A DNA stretch of 54,253 nucleotides, taken from assembly GCA_020536535.1 (NCBI GenBank), contig JAHLWZ010000389.1, positions 1-54,253 of the forward strand, in the 5' to 3' direction. How positions within the stretch are numbered: the stretch's first letter is position 1; each line of letters begins with the position of its first letter. Positions 24,051 through 38,400 of this stretch are shown one piece after another. Under the pieces are notes generated by a model, which was not told the DNA's origin, did no database searches, and saw nothing but the letters and a program-made list of their open reading frames with translations. The translations under genes were made by a program, and so were the position numbers. Origin of the DNA: Pelomyxa schiedti. Its lineage: Eukaryota; Evosea; Pelobiontida; Pelomyxidae.

Positions 24051-24620
24051 ATGTCATCGCGTGGCAGAGCCACCAAGGGGCCACAGCACGCCCACAAGGG
24101 CAAGGGAGGGCCCGCCGCTGCGCAGCCGACGACCGCCAGCAGCAGCAGCGCAGGGCCGACGCCGGCGGCGCAGCTGGACTCACCGCCCCCCAGCGCACCG
24201 GCGGCCACGGAGACCGCCGTCATGGCATCCTCACCGCCGGCGGTGGCGAGCGCGGGACCGGTGGCGATGAGGCGCAAGGGGTTCGGGGCGATGTGCAACG
24301 TGGGGATGGTGGTGTGGGTGGGGTGCCTGCTGGCCGGCTTGCTCGTGGCCCCCGCAGCGATCGCGGACCCGAGTGGCGGCGGGAGGGGGGGCGCCGGGCT
24401 GGGCGGGATTGTGGGACGCGGGGGGGCCGGGGCAGGGGAGATAGGGACGGGGATAGTGGGGATGGGGGGGTTTGTGTGGGGGACACTTGTGGGTGTGTTG
24501 CTGTGGGCATGGGCAATAGCAAGGATTTGCTTATCTTTGAAAATCTCCTTCTCTAGGGTATGGCAAGGGGCATGGCATTGCTTGTTTGTGTGTGTGTTGG
24601 TTGAGCATATTATTTCTTAA
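24051..24620 (+). CDS. Doubtful GC-rich open frame with a possible membrane segment
   Basis: An open frame beginning MSSRGRATKGPQHAHKGKGG has an Ala/Pro/Ser-rich N-terminus, then MRRKGFGAMCNVGM followed by a hydrophobic stretch VWVGCLLAGLLVAPAAIA and a Gly-rich region. The end is probably wrong: GTGTGT/GTGGGT-rich sequence after 24.4 kb looks intronic or untranslated. The GC-rich composition leaves several frames open, so the coding claim is weak. The divergent position to POMP would suit a shared promoter near 23.97-24.05 kb. Confidence 0.3.
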   Translation: MSSRGRATKGPQHAHKGKGGPAAAQPTTASSSSAGPTPAAQLDSPPPSAPAATETAVMASSPPAVASAGPVAMRRKGFGAMCNVGMVVWVGCLLAGLLVAPAAIADPSGGGRGGAGLGGIVGRGGAGAGEIGTGIVGMGGFVWGTLVGVLLWAWAIARICLSLKISFSRVWQGAWHCLFVCVLVEHIIS

Positions 24621-24862
24621 TGGTGAAAGTAAGGCTTTATTTTTACGTGGGTGATGTTTTTGGTTGTAGTTTAGGTTTAGGTTTACCTTATTTTGAAAGG
24701 TTGTACTCAGTGGAATTGTTTGGTTGTGCCTCGGATGGTTTCTGTTCCACGCAACAGCAATTATTTTTGGAGCCCCTGTTTTCTAGTGTGTTTCTCTTTT
24801 TTTCCTTTCATTCTCACTCGAGAGGGACTAATTCCCTGCCGTACAGTCACTTTGAACAAACA

Positions 24863-25366
24863 ATGCAGTGGTCAATGATAATGGCCCTTTTCTGCCTTGT
24901 CCCGGCCGGTATTTTCATGTCCGATCATACTTATGTATGGCTTCTCCACAATGAAAAGTGTGTCCGGATTCAGCATGTTCAATACTAACAAAAAACCCAA
25001 GGGCCGCGTATGCTAGAATATTTCTAGTTCCAGCCACACTATGTTCACTTTTTGGAGCCTGGATTGGTATGCATTTTCATCTCAACATGAATAGTCTGTC
25101 TATTAATTAATTAATTGACTTTCTATCCCTGGCACGGGGACAGTTTACATCATCAAACTCAAACCAACAAACACCCTAACATACTGTCAGGTGCATTTGT
25201 GATACCACTGGACTGGGACCGACCATGGCAAGTGTGGCCCACACCATGCACATATGGTGCTGTTGCAGGGTACCTGATTGGCATGGGCATAACCACCACA
25301 ACTCTCATTCTGCGCCAGTCATCACAACAACTACATAACCCCTTTGACACCAAAAAAAAAAGATGA
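24863..25366 (+). CDS. Candidate two-helix ER membrane protein (VMA21-like?)
   Basis: The first segment reads MQWSMIMALFCLVPAGIFMS, a membrane helix with a central Pro as in VMA21. After one or more introns a second helix follows (GAVAGYLIGMGITTTTLILR) and a C-terminus ending FDTKKKR, compatible with a dilysine-type ER retrieval signal. VMA21 is a V-ATPase assembly factor with this topology and a C-terminal retrieval motif. Exon borders between 24.93 and 25.26 kb could not be fixed, so both the gene and its name are tentative. Confidence 0.3.
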
Positions 25367-25453
25367 ACACCAGCCCCACCAATTTCACAAAAGAAAACCA
25401 AGGAAAAAGCCATCAACATCAAAGTTTTTTCGTTGAACTACAATCCTTCAGAA

Positions 25454-26842
25454 ATGGGGGCGTTGGTGTCACCAGACGCACCGCCGACATCGCCGCACCT
25501 CGACGTGGTCATCGACGCAAAATCACAGTTCGTGGCACTGGCATTCGCGGCGTCGCCCGTGAATAGCATCGAAAACCGGAATGACGTCACCACCGCACTC
25601 CGTCGATTCCGCTCCAGAAACAACATCAGGGCAGGACGATGTGACGCACACGTGATTGCTGTTGTGGGGTCACTGATGAGGCACATTGGTGAGAACCACG
25701 TGGTCAGGCCGCACAGGCACATGGTCATGTCACTCGATGCAACACCCAGCGATGCTGATGCAGGGCACTCGGGGAGAGAGGTGCGCTTGCACGTGTGGAT
25801 CGATTTGTCACCAACGCTGGGTGTTGTTCACAGCCAGGTGGTTGTCACTCCCCCGCAGCTTTGGCTTCTGTCGCCAATTGATGTCTGTTGTGATGGTGGG
25901 AAGGAAGAGAGGTGGTTCGTCTTCAACGACTATCGGTGGCCAACTACAGAGGATGTACTGAGGGTCATGGACCACTGTGGGAAGGCGCATGGAGTGCTGG
26001 CTCGCTTGTCTGCTATAAATGATCGATATATTACCTTCCTGGTCTGCAACACAAAGTGGCTTGTCATTGGATTCTACACACACATGAAGATACTGAGAAT
26101 CAATTCAAACCGTTGGGTGGTGCCAAAATCCTGTGACAATGGGGAGGAAATCAGCGATGAGGATGCGATGATACTGTCTGACACCAATCCTGGTTTTGTG
26201 CCTGTGTCTGTGCCATTTTCTGGAAGCCTGTGGTACCGGCATGTTTCATTTCTTGCTGACAGTGAGGATCAGATTCTGATGTTGGCTGGTGGAGTTCGCA
26301 CAGTCTACTCTGATTTTGCTCATCTTGTCGATCTGAATGCGTCTTTTGAAACCATGAGTCTTTCTGTGATCTCAACCCATCGGCTTCCCTCCGGCCTTGC
26401 GAATGTTGAATGTGCTGGAGAAGTTTTGGTCGCAAGGCCAGAAGTAATACCGGGGATATTCAGGGTGTATGACGCAAAAACGGAAGAGTTCATTCACACG
26501 TTTCCCAAAGGTTCCACTGTCGTTCTTGCTGGTCCTGACTGTGTCTGTGAGACACACGAAACCACCACAGGAACATACGACATTCTCCACATCAAATCGC
26601 TCGGCAAACCACTGTATTCCCTTCCAAGCACCACCACTGTTCACACTGACCAGTTGAGTGGTGTTCTGGCCACAACAGAAACTGCACAACACCACCGCAG
26701 AGTCACAACGGAAGCCACAGCAACAACCCCACCACCAGTTCTGACTGTCAAGTTCCAGGATGCCATCACTGGTTCTGTTATTGCTGTGTTGCGTGCTCCC
26801 AACATGCGGGCGTGGTCCCCTTATGAAGGTGGAAAAGTGTAG
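25454..26842 (+). CDS. VGS-family protein, intronless, about 462 residues
   Basis: An uninterrupted frame from MGALVSPDAPPTSPHLDVVI to a TAG at 26840-26842; an in-frame ATG at 25433 is also possible, but the sister copies support 25454. Shared elements are DAKSQFVALA, GRCDAHVIAVVGSLMRHIGE, RHMVMSLDATPS, LHVWIDLSPTLGVVHSQVV, CNTKWLVIGFYTHMKILRI, SVPFSGSLWYRHVSFLADSE and LVDLNASFETMSLSVI. The C-terminus LTVKFQDAITGSVIAVLRAP corresponds to that of the 16.9-18.2 kb copy. It is the only intact VGS copy on the plus strand, with DNA similarity to the minus copies high enough to suggest recent dispersal. Confidence 0.85.
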   Translation: MGALVSPDAPPTSPHLDVVIDAKSQFVALAFAASPVNSIENRNDVTTALRRFRSRNNIRAGRCDAHVIAVVGSLMRHIGENHVVRPHRHMVMSLDATPSDADAGHSGREVRLHVWIDLSPTLGVVHSQVVVTPPQLWLLSPIDVCCDGGKEERWFVFNDYRWPTTEDVLRVMDHCGKAHGVLARLSAINDRYITFLVCNTKWLVIGFYTHMKILRINSNRWVVPKSCDNGEEISDEDAMILSDTNPGFVPVSVPFSGSLWYRHVSFLADSEDQILMLAGGVRTVYSDFAHLVDLNASFETMSLSVISTHRLPSGLANVECAGEVLVARPEVIPGIFRVYDAKTEEFIHTFPKGSTVVLAGPDCVCETHETTTGTYDILHIKSLGKPLYSLPSTTTVHTDQLSGVLATTETAQHHRRVTTEATATTPPPVLTVKFQDAITGSVIAVLRAPNMRAWSPYEGGKV

Positions 26843-27039
26843 GTTTATAAGAATGACTCGAAACGCTCCAAATTTAATCACAAGATACAGACAGAGTTAC
26901 CCTGCACACAATTGTGTCAAAGTGCCAAATCAACTTGATGAGTGTGGTCATAAAATGAAATCTAATCACAAGTAACCATCAGCCAGCTAGCTCACGCACA
27001 CAACGATCATGAGAAAAGTAGATTGTCCGACAACATCCA
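26843..27039. other. Intergenic stretch
   Basis: Between an intact and a decayed VGS copy. No gene, repeat or regulatory motif recognised. Confidence 0.5.
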
Positions 27040-27904
27040 ACAGCCACTTTTTGCAGACAATCAATATGTTGCCCGGCCGTAGGCCTCCTTTGTCACCCAA
27101 CTCCGCAAGCAACCCCACAAAAACCAAGCAAAGGCAAAGGCACAGTTACAAGCGCAGCCTCAAACAGTCGTCAAGGCCGGTGCTGTTTTGTCGGCCTCCT
27201 GCCAAACTGGGTTGTTGCAGAGCTTATTGGGAGGAGGTGGGTGTGTGCTGTCGAGAGAGCCGCCCTGTCGACTTTCACTGACAGGCCTGGTGAGGTGCTA
27301 GGCCCCTGTGGGACTTATGACAAACACGTTTTCTTCAGCCTGTCTCGCACTCTCGGCATTGTTGTAGCCCCGGTTTTCCTTGACATTATGCTTTCAGTTC
27401 CTGGGCTGGATCAGACCTGACAAGGTTGTACAATACTGGGCTGACTGGCTGGACAAGGAAATAAATTCCATTGTTGTGGCCTGCCCACGAGGTGGGAATA
27501 AACAGAAACTGGCCAGAACGCCGGGCATCGATGGAAGGTCAAAACCAATGGTGGTATGTAACAGGTTGTGGATTGTGCTATTGGCCATGACCAATTCTGA
27601 ACCCATGTTTGCTGTATGGAAGGTTCTGGATTCCGGTATTGCTGAGCAGAGTGTTAAATGGATGAATCCGAGCAAAAAGCCCCGCCTCAATCGCCCATCA
27701 GACTCCGATACCAACAAACAATACCACCTCACCAACCAGCCAACTCCATGCATCACACTCCAACACCGCCCTGGAACACAGGCAGTGGTGGCTGGATGTG
27801 GCCTGATTGCGACCAGTACTGTGGGGTATGTGGATGCCACGCCGAAGGATCTGTCCAGGTTGCGTGGGCACACATACCACACGTCATTGTTTTCCAGCCT
27901 CTGA
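27040..27904 (+). pseudogene. Decayed VGS-family copy
   Basis: Family motifs appear in order but in different frames. A start-like ADNQYVARP (compare DAKSQFVALA) is followed by an in-frame TAG near 27082. After a frame change come VVAELIGRRWVCAVERAAL and HVFFSLSRTLGIVVAPVFL (compare NVFVGVSETFGVVW). A further frame change near 27395 leads to FLGWIRPDKVVQYWADWL, then VVCNRLWIVLLAMTNSEPMF, stop at 27902-27904. Closest to the divergent copy at the left window edge. Short introns could explain some shifts, but intact sisters have none, so decay is more likely. Confidence 0.55.
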
Positions 27905-27990
27905 GGAGCATAACATCTAAAATGGGACTCACACTTTTTATTTTTTGGGTCCTCAGGATCTTCAGGGTTTCTCTCAATAAAATAAATCCT

Positions 27991-27996
27991 TTATTT
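27991..27996 (-). terminator. Poly(A) signal AATAAA of the GAPDH-PGK gene
   Basis: Minus-strand AATAAA 34 nt downstream of the stop codon at 28030. Confidence 0.55.
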
Positions 27997-28029
27997 TTGT
28001 TTCAATCAAGTCAAGGGACATCAAGGGGC

Positions 28030-30977
<2,948 letters not shown>

Positions 30978-32252
30978 TCATGGGCTCAGGGTAAATACAT
31001 TGGAAATTCGAAGGTTACATTGGAGAGGAATAGAATCGAACCTAATGCTCAGGAGGTCTGCAGAGGTGAATACATCAAGAAGTACCAGAGATGACTTGGA
31101 AGTGAGCACATGAATGAATAGGCCGTGGTACATTTTGTCATCACTGAACACAGTTCCAGGGAGGTTGTCCTGTGGCAGAGGAACAGGCATGGGGAGCACA
31201 GACTGAGGACTGGTACCACTGATGTTGTAAATCCTGAGTGCGTGGGTATCTATGCTCAGCAGGCCAATGTGAGAACTATCAACACATTTTAAACTATCTC
31301 TCCAGGTCATTGGAATTTCAAAATATGTGCTTTCATTGACAATGGCTACAGTGTTGCCGTCAGGAATGCACGTCATGGCAAAAAGATAACTATGAGAGGA
31401 ATAGGAATAAAAGAAATCATGAAGGCACCCAATCCCAGAAGGACCATTGAACTGAACTCTTGCGGAAATAAAGGTGGTGTTATCGTTATAGGACCGTTCC
31501 AGATCAATAGTCAAAACCTCAAAGTAGGCTCTTCTGGGTTGAAGGCAAACAGTCAGAGCATTGCCGACACCGAGGTGGAGCGCAAGGGGTCCATGTTCAA
31601 AATGTAAGTTAGTCCTCCTTCTTGGTGTTGATACACCCCAAAGACTGATTCCTTCCAAATGCACCAATACAATCCACCGAGAATTGCAGAAGGAATGCAC
31701 CAAACCACCCCCCATCAAGTGCACTTCAAGTGGTTTAGTTTCAGCCGCAATATCAGTCAGAACCACCTCCATATGCCCCTTTATCACGGCCTTGGTTTCG
31801 CTGATCCACCCAGCAACGCAATTTCCACTGTACAAACAACGTGGCAGCACAGTGACACCCATTGTAAGAGAGAATCCAACAAGTACATTGCAGTACACAC
31901 TGACGCCAAATATATCGCAACTGCGTTTGGCGGGCATGTCATACAGCAACTGCACCACAAGCCTCAGGCTGGTCCTCAAGACATAGGTCTCTCCCAGGTA
32001 TCTAATCACACTAGGTGTCAACAATCCCACTTGGCAACAACGGTCCTTTGCACTTACAATGCTGTCGGTGGCACAACGGAATGATGGGATGGCCAGTGCG
32101 ACGAATTGGTCTTTGGCCATTACTGCACCCATGAGCTTGAAACTCAACGGCTCCGTTTGCCGTCCTTCCCGCGAACGAGTACCAGATACTCGGTAAGGGG
32201 GAGGAAAAAAATGCCCCGATGTCGTCATTGAGAGTCGTTGTCCCAGAGCCAC
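30978..32252 (-). CDS. VGS-family protein, divergent member, about 424 residues
   Basis: A single open frame ending at 30978. The family start motif appears as MAKDQFVALAIPS (about residue 45), so the true start may be MGAVMAKDQF or further upstream; another minus frame up to 32349 is also open. YCNVLVGFSLTMGVTVLP aligns with the family's HVWIGVSPTLGVV. Later segments CNSRWIVLVHLEGISLWGV, SYLFAMTCIPDGNTVAIVN and SSLVLLDVFTSADLLSIRF are propeller-like strands. It lacks the long Arg-rich N-terminal insert of the 16-18 kb copies. Its 5' end faces the kinase gene head to head. Function is unknown. Confidence 0.78.
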   Translation of the reverse strand: MALGQRLSMTTSGHFFPPPYRVSGTRSREGRQTEPLSFKLMGAVMAKDQFVALAIPSFRCATDSIVSAKDRCCQVGLLTPSVIRYLGETYVLRTSLRLVVQLLYDMPAKRSCDIFGVSVYCNVLVGFSLTMGVTVLPRCLYSGNCVAGWISETKAVIKGHMEVVLTDIAAETKPLEVHLMGGGLVHSFCNSRWIVLVHLEGISLWGVSTPRRRTNLHFEHGPLALHLGVGNALTVCLQPRRAYFEVLTIDLERSYNDNTTFISARVQFNGPSGIGCLHDFFYSYSSHSYLFAMTCIPDGNTVAIVNESTYFEIPMTWRDSLKCVDSSHIGLLSIDTHALRIYNISGTSPQSVLPMPVPLPQDNLPGTVFSDDKMYHGLFIHVLTSKSSLVLLDVFTSADLLSIRFDSIPLQCNLRISNVFTLSP

Positions 32253-32482
32253 AAACGCACTTTGGTTGAATTTGATCTGACTGTTTATGATTGGAGATCC
32301 AGAATCGTTTGGGCCAAAAGACGAAGTTCATCTCGAGAACGTTGGCCATTTTTCAGCTGAAAAAAGGCGTTCAAACGGAGCAGTTCGTGCACAGCATGCA
32401 TGTTTTGAGAAATTCCAAATGATCAAGAGTGCCACAGCGCAGAAAACAACCAAAAGGGAAGTTGTTTGTTGTTGGGCGCGTG

Positions 32483-35400
32483 ATGCTATCGATGTCGCAC
32501 CACGGCAAGCACCCCTCGCGAAGCTCCAAGTCGTCGGCCGCCCCGGACCTCGTGGCCCTGTCCACGTCTCCCTCCACCTCCCACCACCTCATATCCGGCG
32601 CCCTCTCCCTCAACCTCTCGAACCTCGCCGCCTCCTCCTCCTCCTCCTCCTCCACCAACTCCAACTCTAGCGGCGCCCTCCTCCACACCGCCCGCGAGAC
32701 CTCCTCCTCCTCAAACAGCACCAACAGCAACAACAACAACTCGTCCTCGGCCCACCGCCACAGCGTCTCCAACTCGGACCGCCGGTCCGCCTCGCCGTCT
32801 CCCACGCTCCAGCACACGCAGTCGCAGAAGGCCATCGGCACGAACGGGGGCGGCGGGGGCGCCCCGCCCGCCTCCTCGTCGGGCGTCATGCTGTCGCAGT
32901 CGACGCAGTGCACGTCGTCGCCGGTGGTGATCTCCAAGCACGTGTCCAAGCAGCCGCACCCCTACCGCTCCATGACGTCCATCGACCCCGGCTCCTCCGT
33001 CCCCGCCTCCTCCCCCTCTTCCTCCCCAAGCGCGCGGAGGACCGCCCCGAGGGGGGACCGGGGGGCAGCCGCCGGCGACCCCCACGGCGCCCACGGCGGG
33101 CAGCCCGCGGAGCCGAGGCGGCCGTCGTCGCGGGAGAGCTCCACGCACCTCAGCAGCGCCCCGCGCCACGCCGCCACCCGCGGCACACGGGACGACAGCA
33201 GCAGCGAGAGCAGCGGGAGCTACAGCGGCAGCTCGAGCAGCCGCGAGCGCGACCGCCGCAGGAGGAAGAAGCAGCACGGCGGGCACGGCGACCACGGCGG
33301 CGGCGGGGGGAGGAGCCACCCGTCGCGGTCCTCGAGGAGGACCTCCAAGAGGATACTGAGCAGCAGCTCGAGCAGCGACACCTCGTCGAGCTTCTCCAAG
33401 TCGGACGACGAGAGCGGGGACAGCAACAGGAGCCGGGGCGGCAACAGAAGCGGCGGCGCGAGCCCTATGTTCGAGTACGCGAGCGACGAGGAGCCCGACA
33501 GGAGGAAGGCGGCGTCCCCGTCCTCCTCGGCGGCGTCGGCGGCGGCGTCGCTGCGGCAGCAGGTGCAGTACACGCCGCAGCCGCCGCCGATCCCACAAGC
33601 TTCGAATCGCAGTCACCACCACGCCGCAAAAGATACGAAAGATTCGCCGCGCATAGGGAAGGACCCCAACTCGGCGCCTCCGTTCGGCTCTCCCAGCCAG
33701 TACATCCCGCCAAAGGATTACGTGCAGCCGCAACAGAGCCAACAGGCGCCAGCCATTCCAAAACTGCTATCGGGGGAAAGGCCCAGGCTGGAACGGACGA
33801 CGACCCCGATAACACCACTGTGTCCACAACCAATCAAGCCATCACTTCAGGAAGACACGACGCTACACAAACCAGTGCCGCAACATGACACTACTCCAAA
33901 ACAACCACAGCCGGAAGTACCTGCAAAGCAACAACAACTTGACACAGTCACAAAGCAACTAGAAATTTCAACTCCAAGACAAGAACAGTCCAATCTGCCG
34001 GTAAAGCAACTACAATCAGAAATTTCAACTCCAAGATTGGAACAACCTAATCTTACAGTAAAGCAACTGCAAGCTGAAATTGCAACTCCAAGACAGGAAC
34101 AGCCCAATCTGCCGGTAAAACAACTACAATCAGAAATTTCAACTCCAATACAGGAACAACCTAAACTTCTGGTAAAGCAACTGCAACCAGAAATTTCAAC
34201 TCCAAGACAAGAACAACCCAATATCCCTGTAAAGCAACCACAATCAGAAATTTCAACTCCAAGACAGGAANNNNNNNNNNNNNNNNNNNNNNNNNNNNNN
34301 NNNNNNNNNNNNNNNNNNNNNNNNNNNNNNNNNNNNNNNNNNNNNNNNNNNNNNNNNNNNNNNNNNNNNNACAGGAACAACCTAAACTTCTGGTAAAGCA
34401 ACTGCAACCAGAAATTTCAACTCCAAGACAAGAACAACCCAATATCCCTGTAAAGCAACCACAATCAGAAATTTCAACTCCAAGACAGGAACAACCCAAT
34501 ATTCCGGCAAAACAACTGCAAATAGAAATTGTAACTCCAATACAAGAACAACCAGATGTAACTATGAAACACCCGGACACAACAATTGCAAAGCCACCGC
34601 AACCTGAAATAACACCACAACCCTCCCAACCTGAACTATTCCCAAAGACACCACAACCTGAAATAGCAAAGCAATCACAAGCCAAACTGGCAGTTACCTT
34701 ATCCCCAATAAACTTATCCCCTTCTTCCTCACCAATACCATCACCAGTACCGTCACCATCACCGCCGGTTCCTGCTCTTGTAACTTCAGTTGCACCCAAT
34801 ACCTTAACCAATAGCCCAAGACCAGTACAAGTGTCAGAAAGTCAGACCATATCAGCACCAACAGTTTACACGAGCACACAAATGCCAGCACTTTCTAGTT
34901 CCACTGCGGTACCAACATCTCCGGTTCTGTCAGCCCCCACAGCCAGTCCAATAGTCACACACACCATACAAATAGCCTCAATACCGCACATTAGTTGCGG
35001 ATCATATTACGAGGGATCCGATACAAGTGATGAAGATTCCTCTTCCTCTGGGGAAACTGCTCCCCCAAATAAAGACCTGAATGAGGAAACCGCGCTTCCC
35101 GAGGCTTGCAACCAGAGCGAACAGGAGAGTTCACAGAATAAAACACCAGACTCGACAGCTTCCCTCACTTCAAGTGATACCAGTGACATTCAGTCTCATC
35201 CCAGAAGCTCTCTCGATGAACCGTCTACCACCGAGAGCCAGGTTAAGAGACACAAAATTGAGAATGACACTGCTTTGGGAGAGATCTCGTTAAAGAGTGG
35301 CCAAGAGGAAAACACTCCCGTCAACAAAGAGATTCCCTTACCATGTGCAGATATGCCCATTGCACCACTGGTGGAACAGAGCCACGCCGACCCTCCAGCA

Positions 35401-38400
35401 AAACATGGTAACCAAGCAGAACACAGTGTTCCAATCCAGTTACTGCAAGTCACTAAGAGTACTCCTGCATTAATACCCCCAAGTGACTCTCCCTCAATCA
35501 GGGGTCGAAGCCACAGCTATTGCGACTCCTATGGGAAAACTGTAAAAAATTCATCTCCCACTCAAACTCCTAGGAAGCCAGTGAGTCCAAATGAGCCAAG
35601 AAGTCCAATAAGTCCGAGAAGTCCGAGAGAACAGAGAAGCCCAAGAGTAGAGAATAGCCGAAACCGCAGTGCAAGTGTTTGTGGGGAAGACCAAAGTGGA
35701 ACTCTGTATTCTCCTTTGGAACATAGCATTCCCATGGAGATCTCCAAGAAAAATGGAACTACTCCCAGTTCCAACCATAAAACCACTGGAGCCACAGGAA
35801 CCACTCGTAAGCACAATGAATATAGTGTGAGTGATAATAGCGGTAGTTCCAGTGACAGCGGCGATGTGCATACATCAAAGAAAACGCGCCATGTTCACTT
35901 GAGATCGGAACTGCCTATGTCACACAAACAAGCTCTGCGATCAACATCACCATCACATACTCATGGTAGACACTCTTCACAAACACAGGCTGTTCAGCAA
36001 TCGTTCTCAGTTCACATTCACCACTCCAGACAGCGAAGTGGCAGTCCATCAGTGGATACAAAACGCAGCTCTACTCCTTCTCCAATGGGAGCACGATCAT
36101 CATCCCCACTTCTTGGTCCAGTTGCTCCGAGTGTATCATCACCAAAAATCAACACAGTATTCACCACAACAGGGGAAATAGGACCAACTTATACGCATTC
36201 TCCACCACATAGCCCTTTTTCTGGCACCCCTGAGCCTCCCCAGGAACTTGTGTACCCTCCACCAGCTCCCCCACCCCCGCCGCCACCTCCGCCACCTCCA
36301 AAGCTCAAAAAAACGGATATTGTCACCCCTTTTGGTAAATTTGTATGTACCTGACTTTAAATCTTCTACTAAAGATACCCAGAAAATTGGAAATATACTT
36401 GGACAAGGAGTGAGTGCCAAAGTTTTTCGCTGCCTGGCTCCAAGTGGAGAATTTGCTGCAGTCAAAAAATTCAAGAAAGAGTACACAAAGGGCAGCCTGA
36501 AGGCAATACAGGTAACCTTGATTTCTTGTAAACTGCTATATAACACATCTCACCAGGATGAAGTTGCAATATTAAATCGATTGGATCACCCTAATATCAT
36601 AAAAGTAATTGGGGTGCACGAAGATAATAACAGACTGTATCTCTTTTTAGAGTACTGAATCCAAAATTGTGGAAGTTTTCCAGTGCTCACATTCACAGGT
36701 TTGCGGAAAATGGAACTTTAGAGACTGTACTGGAAGTATTTCGTCTTGACGAGTCTCAAGTATGCGTATACGTCCGTCAGGTAAACTTCACTATTCTTCT
36801 ATGTAGCTTTAACATGACCTTTCAAAGCTAGTTTTGGCTCTTGAATATCTGCACTCCCACAAAATAGTACATAGGTTCCTCTTCACACCACTTCGAGGTG
36901 TTTCACTTTTTCTCATAGGGATCTCAAAGCCTCAAATTGCCTTCTTTCCAAGGTCTTTGTCTTTTGTATTTTACTGCGTTTTACTTACTCTTTCACAAAG
37001 GCGGGCACAGTCAAACTTGCAGATTTTGGTGTGTCTGTTGTTCTTCAGGGGGATAGCAGTGAATGTGTTCCTGCAGGCAGTCCCTATTGGAGTAAATTTC
37101 TTGTCTCTTTTTTTTTTGGTAACATTTGTTAAGTGGCCCCTGAGGTTATCATGAACGAGTGCCAAAATGAATTTTCTGACATTTGGTATCATTCCCATTT
37201 GTATCGTAGATGCTCTAAGCCATTTCTTGAAGGAGTTTGGGCATAACGACAATAGAACTTCTCCAGGGAAACCCTCCTTTCTTTGAGTGAGTATTGTTAT
37301 GGTTGTAAGGTTCCACTTATGGCTATAGTTCAACTGGAATGCAAGCCATGTTTAAGATCATCCAAGATGATATACCTATCCCAACAGAATGCTCACCTGT
37401 ATGCAGTGCACATTATGCTGTGTGGCTAACACGTTTGCAGCAACTTGCAGATTTCCTGAAAAAATGCTTAAATAAGGACTATTCTAAGAGACCTACGGCA
37501 TCTCAACTTTTGTCTCACCCCTGGCTCTCAACTCACACGGTGAAATTATATGACCCCGAAATGGCAGCAGTACGTGTAGTGCACTTCTTCATCTCAATAA
37601 TTTCTTGAAGTTAGTGAATAGTATTTCCATAGAGCAAATTTCCATCAACCTGTTTGATGCCAATGGGTATCTATTTCTTTCACTGTTGCATCTTTCTAAT
37701 TGTTTTTCCCTCGTGGCACCAGTGTTACACCTGACACTACCAATACAGCAGTTGGTGCTACGTCGTCATTTGCTGCAAATTATCACACGCCATACCACGA
37801 TCTCCTGAATAATCTCAAACAAGCCACTGCAACGATTCTTGCATCCCTGGAGAAAATATCTAATCCTCCCGTTCCTGAGTCTAAGCAGAAAAGTACTACT
37901 AAAACCAAACTTGAGGAGGATGAGAGAATAAGGGCTGCAACCCCTATCAATGAGCCTACCATTGGTAATCTTAATTCGCTAGTGACTGCACTAATACTTG
38001 CTAGATCCGCAAGAGCCCCATCACCGACGCAAATCCTCTGGAAAACTGCAGAGTAGTCCAAATTTTCAATTTAAGGATTCTAAACCACATTAGCGCTTGC
38101 AGCAACGAAGTCATCACAGAGACATTCAGCAAGTAACCTCATTGAAGTGAGCTATAGTGCGGCGGGAACACCATCCACACCAAGCCCAAAAATTGAGAGC
38201 TCTGCATCACCTTCCCGCATCACACCAGACAACTCGCCAGTGCACTCGCGGACGTCCTCTTATGAACGCCCTGTTGCTACATCAGTTTTCTTCCCTCCTG
38301 CTCCTGAAAAAGTACATAGAAAACTGGTATGCTTTGTCAATTTCCTTCCTATTTAAAACAATTGTTGTAGGTTACTTCTGCCATCTCTGGTCCGTCAAAT

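Noticed and set aside
27394-27882. Minus frame of 162 codons in the decayed VGS copy
   Set aside because: No family similarity; the plus strand carries recognisable VGS motifs.
31021-31045. Sequence resembling a tRNA T-arm (GGTTCGATTC on the minus strand)
   Set aside because: It lies inside the C-terminal coding region of a VGS gene and lacks the other arms.
32711-33742. Long Arg/Val-rich minus frame (343 codons) and a plus-frame alternative at 32908-33888
   Set aside because: Shadows of the GC-rich exon of the kinase gene; no domain, and stops are simply rare at this composition.
34271-34370. Kinase N-terminal half and C-terminal half as two separate genes
   Set aside because: The frame break is fully explained by the duplicated 121 bp plus the 100-N placeholder.
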